Positions 56,460-64,000 of a stretch of DNA of 64,000 bases are shown piece by piece. The DNA is taken from NCBI GenBank assembly GCA_022376925.1, contig JAIOJX010000003.1, forward strand, positions 33,862,874 through 33,926,873. Direction: 5' to 3'. The notes under the pieces are model-generated. The model was not told the DNA's origin. It ran no database searches and saw only the letters and a program-made list of their open reading frames with translations. This DNA comes from Tragulus kanchil. Its lineage: Eukaryota; Chordata; Mammalia; Artiodactyla; Tragulidae. A program made the position numbers and the translations under genes. Every line of letters begins with the position of its first letter. The stretch's first letter is position 1.

Positions 56460-57596
56460 TTTATTAACTTTTTAAAACACCAGAAACATTTTGTGTTGGG
56501 GTGTAGCCTGTTTAACAGTGTTGTGATAGTTTCAGGTGAACAGCGAAGGGACTCAGCCATTCATATACATGTATCCATTCTCCCCCAAACTTCCCTCCCA
56601 TCCAGGCTCACATGTAACATTGAACTGAGTTCTGTGTGCTGTACAGTGTGTTCCTGTTGGTTATCCACTCTAAACATAGCAGTGTGTACATGACCTTCCC
56701 TTCCCCCCAGTAACTATGAGTTTGTTTCCTAAGTCTGTGATACTCTTTTTGTGTTTTGCAAGTAAGTTCTTTTGTATAGTTTCTTTTTAGATTCCACATT
56801 TAAGGGATGTCATATGATATTTCTTCTTCTTTGTCTGACTCACTTTTACTCAGCATGACACTCTATGTCCATGCAGTTTGCTGCAAATGACCTCATTTCA
56901 TTTATTTTAACGGCTAATACTCCATTGCAGATATGAGTGTGTGTGTGTATACACACCACATCTTTATCCATTCTTCTGTTGAAGAATATTTAGATTGTTT
57001 CCATGTCTTGACTATTGTAATCAGTGCTGCAGTGAACATTGGAGTGCATGTATCTTTTTTGGCTGGATATTTGTCCAGGAGTGGGATTGTAGGGTCATAT
57101 GGTAGCTCTGTTTTTAGATTTTTTTTTTTTCTGGCCACTTCTATTGGTCTTACATTTATCTATTTTCATCCATCTTTGTTCTTTGGCCTGTGTGGGCCTC
57201 CCAAAGCAGTGGCCTCTCTCTCTGCAGAGCACCGGCTCTGGGCGCATGCGCTCCAGAGCTCTGGCTCAGTAGTTGGACACATCAGTCCAGCTGCTCTGTG
57301 GCACGTGGGATCCTCCCAGGCCAGGGATCGAACCGGTGCCCCTTGCCCTGCAAGGCAGTGTCCTTACCCACTGGACCACCAGGAAAGCCCTCTGTTTTTA
57401 GGTTTTTAAGGCACCTTCATACTGTTCTCCATAGTAGCTGTACCAGTTTCCATTCCATACTAGCAGTGCAGTTGGGTTTGCTTCTCTCTACACCCTCTTC
57501 AGCATTTGTTGTTTGTGGATTTTTGGATGATAGCCATTCTGACCAGTGTGAGGTTTTATCTCTTTGTAGTTTTGATTTGCATTTCTCTAATCTAGT
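56460..57596 (-). mobile_element. L1 ORF2 C terminus and 3' UTR, split by a SINE
   Basis: Antisense L1 3' end. The minus strand encodes LKTELPYDPTIPLLDKYP and DTCTPMFTAALITIVKTWKQ (57138 down to 56914), the ORF2 C-terminal region, followed by a 3' UTR with TGTGATAGTTTCAGGTGAAC. SINE copy 14 interrupts it at 57130-57390. Confidence 0.92.
57130..57390 (-). mobile_element. young CHR-type SINE, copy 14, inside L1
   Basis: Splits an antisense L1 ORF2 end. Target duplication TCTGTTTTTAGATTTTT / TCTGTTTTTAGGTTTTT. Continuing the L1 across the SINE restores the expected order of L1 sequence. Confidence 0.94.
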
Positions 57597-57603
57597 ATTT
57601 AAA

Positions 57604-58810
57604 ATTTTTAAATTTAATTTTATTAACTTTTTAAAACACCAGAAACATTTTGTGTTGGGGTGTAGCCTGTTTAACAGTGTTGTGATAGTTTCAGGTGAAC
57701 AGCGAAGGGACTCAGCCATTCATATACATGTATCCATTCTCCCCCAAACTTCCCTCCCATCCAGGCTCACATGTAACATTGAACTGAGTTCTGTGTGCTG
57801 TACAGTGTGTTCCTGTTGGTTATCCACTCTAAACATAGCAGTGTGTACATGACCTTCCCTTCCCCCCAGTAACTATGAGTTTGTTTCCTAAGTCTGTGAT
57901 ACTCTTTTGTGTTTTGCAAGTAAGTTCTTTTGTATAGTTTCTTTTTAGATTCCACATTTAAGGGATGTCATATGATATTTCTTCTTCTTTGTCTGACTCA
58001 CTTTTACTCAGCATGACACTCTATGTCCATGCAGTTTGCTGCAAATGACCTCATTTCATTTATTTTAACGGCTAATACTCCATTGCAGATATGAGTGTGT
58101 GTGTGTATACACACCACATCTTTATCCATTCTTCTGTTGAAGAATATTTAGATTGTTTCCATGTCTTGACTATTGTAATCAGTGCTGCAGTGAACATTGG
58201 AGTGCATGTATCTTTTTTGGCTGGATATTTGTCCAGGAGTGGGATTGTAGGGTCATATGGTAGCTCTGTTTTTAGATTTTTTTTTTTTCTGGCCACTTCT
58301 ATTGGTCTTACATTTATCTATTTTCATCCATCTTTGTTCTTTGGCCTGTGTGGGCCTCCCAAAGCAGTGGCCTCTCTCTCTGCAGAGCACCGGCTCTGGG
58401 CGCATGCGCTCCAGAGCTCTGGCTCAGTAGTTGGACACATCAGTCCAGCTGCTCTGTGGCACGTGGGATCCTCCCAGGCCAGGGATCGAACCGGTGCCCC
58501 TTGCCCTGCAAGGCAGTGTCCTTACCCACTGGACCACCAGGAAAGCCCTCTGTTTTTAGGTTTTTAAGGCACCTTCATACTGTTCTCCATAGTAGCTGTA
58601 CCAGTTTCCATTCCATACTAGCAGTGCAGTTGGGTTTGCTTCTCTCTACACCCTCTTCAGCATTTGTTGTTTGTGGATTTTTGGATGATAGCCATTCTGA
58701 CCAGTGTGAGGTTTTATCTCTTTGTAGTTTTGATTTGCATTTCTCTAATCTAGTGATTTTGAATATCTTTTCATGTGCCTATTGCCTATCTATATGACTT
58801 CTTTAGAGAA
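57604..58810 (-). mobile_element. L1 ORF2 C terminus and 3' UTR (second tandem copy)
   Basis: Repeat of the L1 at 56460 by duplication 17, continuing a little further into ORF2 (ATATCTTTTCATGTGCCTAT). That end segment is found again at 59739-59930. Confidence 0.92.
58288..58548 (-). mobile_element. young CHR-type SINE, copy 14 (second tandem copy)
   Basis: Repeat of the insertion at 57130 by tandem duplication 17. Confidence 0.94.
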
Positions 58811-58879
58811 ACTACACAAACTTTAAATTTGTTATGATAAAATTGCTAAAGAATTTGTTTGAACATGTGGACAGCATGC

Positions 58880-59530
58880 ATAAAGATATGGGGAACTTCA
58901 ACTAATACAGAGAAGTTATTAAAAGGAGCTTAATGAAGAAAGCTGGAAATGAAAACTATAGCAGAAATAAGCAGGACACCCTAGGGAAAAAACAGCAGTG
59001 AGCTTGAATGTAAAAAATAGAAATATCCAAATCAAAGGGACAAATGTAATTTTAAAAGATACATCCAAGATCTGTAGGACAGTATCAAACAGTCTAAAAT
59101 ACAAGTTACTTAGGTCTTGGAAAAAGAAAAGAAAAACGATGCAGGAAAAAAATGTTGAAAGACATAATGACCAGAGACTTCTAAAAATGAATGAAAGCCA
59201 TAGATCCAAATTGTCAAAATCAAGCAGGGTGAAATATGCATGCACACACACACCGACACACACAGCAGTAAGCATTTCGTGGTCAAACTACTGATCAAAG
59301 AAAAAGAATCTTAAAAGTAGTCAAAGGGAGAAAAAAGACAGATACTTTACATACAGAAAAACAGAAGACTCAAATAGTGGCTGATTTCTCATCATCCTCA
59401 ATGAGGGACACTGGCAATAGTAGTATGAAACAACTAAGTGTATGAGCACTCTACACTTACCAACTAAAACCACAGGAGTAGTTGTGGAAAGTAAGAAAAA
59501 CTAGAAGAGACCTGCCAGGGCTCTCCCAGC
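58880..59530 (+). mobile_element. L1M/HAL1-like 5' region fragment
   Basis: Decayed match to the old L1/HAL1 segment with ATAGATCCAAATTGTC, GTGGTCAAACTACTGATCAA, CTTAAAAGTAGTCAAAGGGA and GGCTGATTTCTCATCATCC. Includes a small CA-rich stretch at 59241-59265. Confidence 0.65.
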
Positions 59531-59989
59531 TTTCAACTAGCTGTCTGTATTCTCCGTTTATCAATTTTCTATTGCTTACTGGCAGTTTAAAAGTTGATAT
59601 AAAAAAAAAAACACAAAAATCTTACGTTGTTATGAATAAAAAATGTGAATGATTTCAAATCCTATGTATAAATAAGCATGAATAGCAAGTCAGCAGATCA
59701 TTTGTTGCTCGTTCTGATACAGTTTTAAATGCAACAAGTTGGGTCTTTTGCTTTTCTCTCTACACCCTCTTCAGCATTTGTTGTTTGTGGATTTTGGATG
59801 ATAGCCATTCTGACCAGTGTGAGGTTTTATCTCTTTGTAGTTTTGATTTGCATTTCTCTAATCTAGTGATTTTGAATATCTTTTCATGTGCCTATTGCCT
59901 ATCTATATGACTTCTTTAGAGAAACTACACAAACTTTAAATTTGTTATGATAAAATTGCTAAAGAATTTGTTTGAACATGTGGACAGCA

Positions 59990-60640
59990 TGCATAAAGAT
60001 ATGGGGAACTTCAACTAATACAGAGAAGTTATTAAAAGGAGCTTAATGAAGAAAGCTGGAAATGAAAACTATAGCAGAAATAAGCAGGACACCCTAGGGA
60101 AAAAACAGCAGTGAGCTTGAATGTAAAAAATAGAAATATCCAAATCAAAGGGACAAATGTAATTTTAAAAGATACATCCAAGATCTGTAGGACAGTATCA
60201 AACAGTCTAAAATACAAGTTACTTAGGTCTTGGAAAAAGAAAAGAAAAACGATGCAGGAAAAAAATGTTGAAAGACATAATGACCAGAGACTTCTAAAAA
60301 TGAATGAAAGCCATAGATCCAAATTGTCAAAATCAAGCAGGGTGAAATATGCATGCACACACACACCGACACACACAGCAGTAAGCATTTCGTGGTCAAA
60401 CTACTGATCAAAGAAAAAGAATCTTAAAAGTAGTCAAAGGGAGAAAAAAGACAGATACTTTACATACAGAAAAACAGAAGACTCAAATAGTGGCTGATTT
60501 CTCATCATCCTCAATGAGGGACACTGGCAATAGTAGTATGAAACAACTAAGTGTATGAGCACTCTACACTTACCAACTAAAACCACAGGAGTAGTTGTGG
60601 AAAGTAAGAAAAACTAGAAGAGACCTGCCAGGGCTCTCCC
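59990..60640 (+). mobile_element. L1M/HAL1-like fragment (second tandem copy)
   Basis: Repeat of 58880-59530 by duplication 18. Confidence 0.65.
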
Positions 60641-60852
60641 AGCTTTCAACTAGCTGTCTGTATTCTCCGTTTATCAATTTTCTATTGCTTACTGGCAGTT
60701 TAAAAGTTGATATAAAAAAAAAAACACAAAAATCTTACGTTGTTATGAATAAAAAATGTGAATGATTTCAAATCCTATGTATAAATAAGCATGAATAGCA
60801 AGTCAGCAGATCATTTGTTGCTCGTTCTGATACAGTTTTAAATGCAACAAGT

Positions 60853-62179
60853 ATTCTGAGACCTATAAGCTAGAATCTTTTGGGGGCATATTTAAAAGAA
60901 ACTATTAGTGTGACCCTTGTTATTTTTATATTATTTTCTTAAATGATAGCCAAAGTACTTACTTGACATTTTCAAAAATTTTAATTTTTTTCTAGTAACA
61001 GGCTGTGGAAGACATCTCATTTTGAAGACTGTTTTGTAAATTTGTACTTACCAGTCTGAGAAGTATTTCAAGCACTTTCTCACATTGGATTGTGTTGAAG
61101 TTTTGACGCTTTTGTTGACATCGAGTACCCCAAATTGGAAGAGCAGTTATGTTCTATGAGGAAGTAGACTCTTCCTTACGGTTAGGAAAACATTTTTAAC
61201 TCTTAACTAGCTTTGCTATTTCACACTAAGAAAAGGTTTCATTGCCATGTGTTTGGACATTTGGGGGAGTAGGTTATGAGATACTGGGAAGGTTAATTGA
61301 AGTAATGGAGTAATTGGTCAGAGCTTGTTTTAAGAATGAAACTATGATGTTACAGATTTGATTAAGTTACAACATTTGAGATGAGAAAGACTAAATAGCA
61401 GCTTTTTATTCTAGTTTTAGGAACCAGTTTTAACATGTTTAAATTTGGGTTTTGGCCAAAGGTAGGAAGGTAGAGGCTACTATTCTTAGAACATATGTAC
61501 TGAATATATTCGAGGGCCATCTCAGCGGGATATGGAAGAAGAAGCAGCCAGGAAGGACTTGTCAGAATGCTTGTGGACTTTTTTATTGACGTTTATTGAA
61601 ATCCATGCCAGCTCTTTGAACTTGTTGGCACACCTTTGTGTTTGTCATATTTGAGTTTGATCTAAACTTAAAATTGTCTTGTGTGTGTTTTGGTTTAATA
61701 TGCCCCTGATTTAGTATGCTGTTACTGTGATAATCAGTAGATACTTCTTAAACAATATGATTGGTTCTAGGAAAAGGTGCCATTGTTACCTAATCTGAAA
61801 TAGACAGACACATCAATAGTAACATTTTAACAGTTGTAGAAATATGTGTATATCTTAAAATCTGGCAATTCAGGAAAAGGAATATTTCTACTTAGTGAAA
61901 TTTAGTTATTCTTTATCCTTCGCAAAGGCTCAAATCTTGCTCCTGAGTGTTCAGAAGAGGGACTTCAGTGGAGTTTGAAAGACTTCAAGGAATTTTGTTT
62001 TTCAGTTTTTGTGGGTTTTTTGCCCAGATTATATATTGAATTATTTTGAGTTTAGTTAATTGAAACTTCCTGGGAATGAGAGTAGGGGAGGGAGTGCAGC
62101 AGTGAAAGCTTTGTGCCTTGGTCCTGAAAAATGACCCACTTTGTCAGATTATATGGTTCAATGCCTTTGTTTTGTTTTT
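60853..62179. other. unassigned intron sequence
   Basis: AT-rich intron, partly repeated by duplication 19. An acceptor-like TTTTTTTCTAG at 60985-60995 is not followed by the expected RBM26 exon 2. Confidence 0.45.
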
Positions 62180-62440
62180 TTTTTTGCCAGTTCCATTGGT
62201 CTTTCATTTATTTATTCTCATCCATCTTTGTTCTTTGGCCTTTGTGGGCCTCCCATCACCGTGGCCTCTCGTCGCAAAGCACCGGCTCTGGGCGCATGCG
62301 CTCCAGAACTGCAGCTCAGTAGTTGCACACATTGGTCCAACCGCTCCGCGGCACGTGGGATCCTCCCAGGCCAGGGATAGAACCGACACCCCTTGCACTG
62401 CAAGGCGGTGTCCTTACCCACTGGACCACCAGGGAAGCCC
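62180..62440 (-). mobile_element. young CHR-type SINE, copy 15, next to MIR
   Basis: Minus strand; flanked by TGCCTTTGTTTT on both sides (62162 and 62443). Inserted beside an old antisense MIR. Confidence 0.94.
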
Positions 62441-62454
62441 CAGTGCCTTTGTTT

Positions 62455-62575
62455 TTAAAAATGAGAAACTGAAGCCTAGAGAAATAAAATGTTAACCCAG
62501 AATTATATAACTAATGAATAAAGTAAAGTAAGATAACACTAGAAATCTGAAAATCTCTGGGTTTTTGGAGTTCAG
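62455..62575 (-). mobile_element. MIR fragment next to SINE copy 15
   Basis: Antisense MIR: AATGAGAAACTGAAGCCTAG and TTATATAACTAATGAATAAA. Repeated at 63620-63740. Confidence 0.6.
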
Positions 62576-63344
62576 TTAGTGCTTAAGTACCAGACTGCTT
62601 CAAGGAAAATTTGGGTTTTGGCCAAAGGTAGGAAGGTAGAGGCTACTATTCTTAGAACATATGTACTGAATATATTCGAGGCCATCTCAGCGGGATATGG
62701 AAGAAGAAGCAGCCAGGAAGGACTTGTCAGAATGCTTGTGGACTTTTTTATTGACGTTTATTGAAATCCATGCCAGCTCTTTGAACTTGTTGGCACACCT
62801 TTGTGTTTGTCATATTTGAGTTTGATCTAAACTTAAAATTGTCTTGTGTGTGTTTTGGTTTAATATGCCCCTGATTTAGTATGCTGTTACTGTGATAATC
62901 AGTAGATACTTCTTAAACAATATGATTGGTTCTAGGAAAAGGTGCCATTGTTACCTAATCTGAAATAGACAGACACATCAATAGTAACATTTTAACAGTT
63001 GTAGAAATATGTGTATATCTTAAAATCTGGCAATTCAGGAAAAGGAATATTTCTACTTAGTGAAATTTAGTTATTCTTTATCCTTCGCAAAGGCTCAAAT
63101 CTTGCTCCTGAGTGTTCAGAAGAGGGACTTCAGTGGAGTTTGAAAGACTTCAAGGAATTTTGTTTTTCAGTTTTTGTGGGTTTTTTGCCCAGATTATATA
63201 TTGAATTATTTTGAGTTTAGTTAATTGAAACTTCCTGGGAATGAGAGTAGGGGAGGGAGTGCAGCAGTGAAAGCTTTGTGCCTTGGTCCTGAAAAATGAC
63301 CCACTTTGTCAGATTATATGGTTCAATGCCTTTGTTTTGTTTTT

Positions 63345-63605
63345 TTTTTTGCCAGTTCCATTGGTCTTTCATTTATTTATTCTCATCCATCTTTGTTCTT
63401 TGGCCTTTGTGGGCCTCCCATCACCGTGGCCTCTCGTCGCAAAGCACCGGCTCTGGGCGCATGCGCTCCAGAACTGCAGCTCAGTAGTTGCACACATTGG
63501 TCCAACCGCTCCGCGGCACGTGGGATCCTCCCAGGCCAGGGATAGAACCGACACCCCTTGCACTGCAAGGCGGTGTCCTTACCCACTGGACCACCAGGGA
63601 AGCCC
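63345..63605 (-). mobile_element. young CHR-type SINE, copy 15 (second tandem copy)
   Basis: Repeat of the insertion at 62180 by tandem duplication 19. Confidence 0.94.
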
Positions 63606-63774
63606 CAGTGCCTTTGTTTTTAAAAATGAGAAACTGAAGCCTAGAGAAATAAAATGTTAACCCAGAATTATATAACTAATGAATAAAGTAAAGTAAGATA
63701 ACACTAGAAATCTGAAAATCTCTGGGTTTTTGGAGTTCAGTTAGTGCTTAAGTACCAGACTGCTTCAAGGAAAA

Positions 63775-64000
63775 GCTGACAGTTTGGCTTAGAAGAAAAC
63801 ATAGATTTGAAAGGGAATGGTGCTTAAAATATAGTAACTTAATTTTAACACCTTTTCTAAGACAGTGGTAATAATAAACACTTTATAATTTAACATTTTT
63901 ATTAACTTTCATTCGTTAATAGTGCATTTGTTTTAGTCTTTGACAGGCTGATAAGACATTTTCTCATTTGTATATTTATTTGTAATTATTTCTGTTTTGG
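63775..64000. other. unassigned intron sequence at window end
   Basis: AT-rich; nothing recognised. Confidence 0.4.

Larger units (their letters stand above)
56445..58754 (+). repeat. tandem duplication 17 (unit about 1.16 kb)
   Basis: Copy A 56445-57596, copy B 57604-58754. Contains an L1 3' end interrupted by a CHR-type SINE. One visible difference: ACTCTTTTTGTG versus ACTCTTTTGTG. Confidence 0.97.
58630..60852 (+). repeat. tandem duplication 18 (unit about 1.11 kb), overlaps duplication 17
   Basis: Copy A 58630-59740, copy B 59739-60852. The left 120 bases also occur from 57472, giving a third copy of that L1 segment. The edge is noisy: TTGGGTTTGCTTCTC in A versus TTGGGTCTTTTGCTTTTCTC in B. 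Confidence 0.97.
61441..63774 (+). repeat. tandem duplication 19 (unit about 1.17 kb)
   Basis: Copy A 61441-62610, copy B 62607-63774, 4 shared bases at the junction. Nearly identical; CGAGGGCCATC versus CGAGGCCATC. Contains a CHR-type SINE and a MIR remnant. Confidence 0.97.
37625..64000 (+). other. RBM26: RBM26 intron 1 (continues beyond the window)
   Basis: No sequence able to encode the expected continuation ICDADPSALANY after an acceptor was found on the + strand, so intron 1 appears to run to the window end. It is filled by L2, L1, MIR, Tigger and SINE copies listed separately. About 10 kb of its apparent length is second copies of tandem duplications. Confidence 0.7.

Noticed and set aside
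57190..57852. 220-codon open frame on the + strand
   Set aside because: It runs through an antisense SINE (copy 14) and antisense L1 3' sequence, and across a duplication junction. The protein is a translated repeat.
60985..61030. Polypyrimidine tract plus CTAG acceptor-like site as RBM26 exon 2
   Set aside because: The sequence after it does not encode the expected CDADPSALANY continuation, and no donor with a conserved frame follows.
1..64000. Regular ~1.1 kb repetition as a satellite, CRISPR-like or programmed amplification system
   Set aside because: Each pair has its own unrelated sequence and only two copies. There is no shared repeat unit, spacer pattern or common junction motif, so no satellite or array exists.

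Overview
The window is nuclear DNA from a ruminant mammal. The evidence is the repeat content: BovB (RTE) LINE 3' ends with an (ACTGA)n-type tail at 24848-25368 and 25990-26529, several Bov-tA tRNA-derived SINEs, artiodactyl L1 3' ends, and CHR/tRNA-Glu-type SINEs, on a background of old mammalian MIR, L2, MaLR, hAT and Tigger repeats. The youngest and most abundant SINE is a CHR-derived subfamily (15 separate insertions, many with clear target-site duplications) that I do not recognise from cattle or sheep. That hints at a non-pecoran ruminant such as a chevrotain, but the species cannot be fixed from here.

Only one protein-coding gene is supported. A CpG island at about 36.99-37.83 kb holds the promoter and first coding exon of RBM26, on the + strand. 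The start codon is at 37554, 23 codons plus two bases are coded, and a GTGAGT splice donor follows at 37625. The promoter carries a perfect TCTCGCGAGA palindrome at 37080-37089. Everything downstream to the window end (26.4 kb as assembled) reads as RBM26 intron 1; no exon 2 was found. The 37 kb upstream holds no gene that I can support, though the CpG island may also drive a divergent transcript.

The dominant structural signal is nineteen direct tandem duplications, each with a unit of about 1.07-1.18 kb. They cover unrelated sequence, from single-copy DNA to SINEs, L1, BovB and the RBM26 upstream region. The two copies usually differ only by small indels or a few clustered mismatches, and they abut directly or across 6-60 bp linkers. 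Three pairs overlap the next pair, so some segments occur three times. This regularity, independent of content, is far more like unmerged overlaps in a draft assembly than biology. Collapsing the second copies would remove about 21.5 kb and leave a true locus of about 42.5 kb, with intron 1 shortened in proportion.

Layout: 1-12.6 kb, L1, SINE and single-copy DNA with four duplications; 12.8-18 kb, L1 3' end and MLT1 LTR with two overlapping duplications; 18-27 kb, MaLR, MIR, SINE cluster and BovB; 27-34.7 kb, hAT element, L2 and SINEs; 34.7-37.8 kb, RBM26 upstream region, promoter and exon 1; 37.8-44.9 kb, L2 and MIR remnants; 44.9-50.6 kb, L1 and a Tigger DNA transposon split by Bov-tA insertions; 50.6-58.8 kb, old L1 with young SINEs; 58.8-64 kb, L1/HAL1-like sequence, single-copy intron and SINEs. 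No CRISPR array, operon, phage or other microbial system is present, and I found no convincing new biological system beyond the SINE subfamily.
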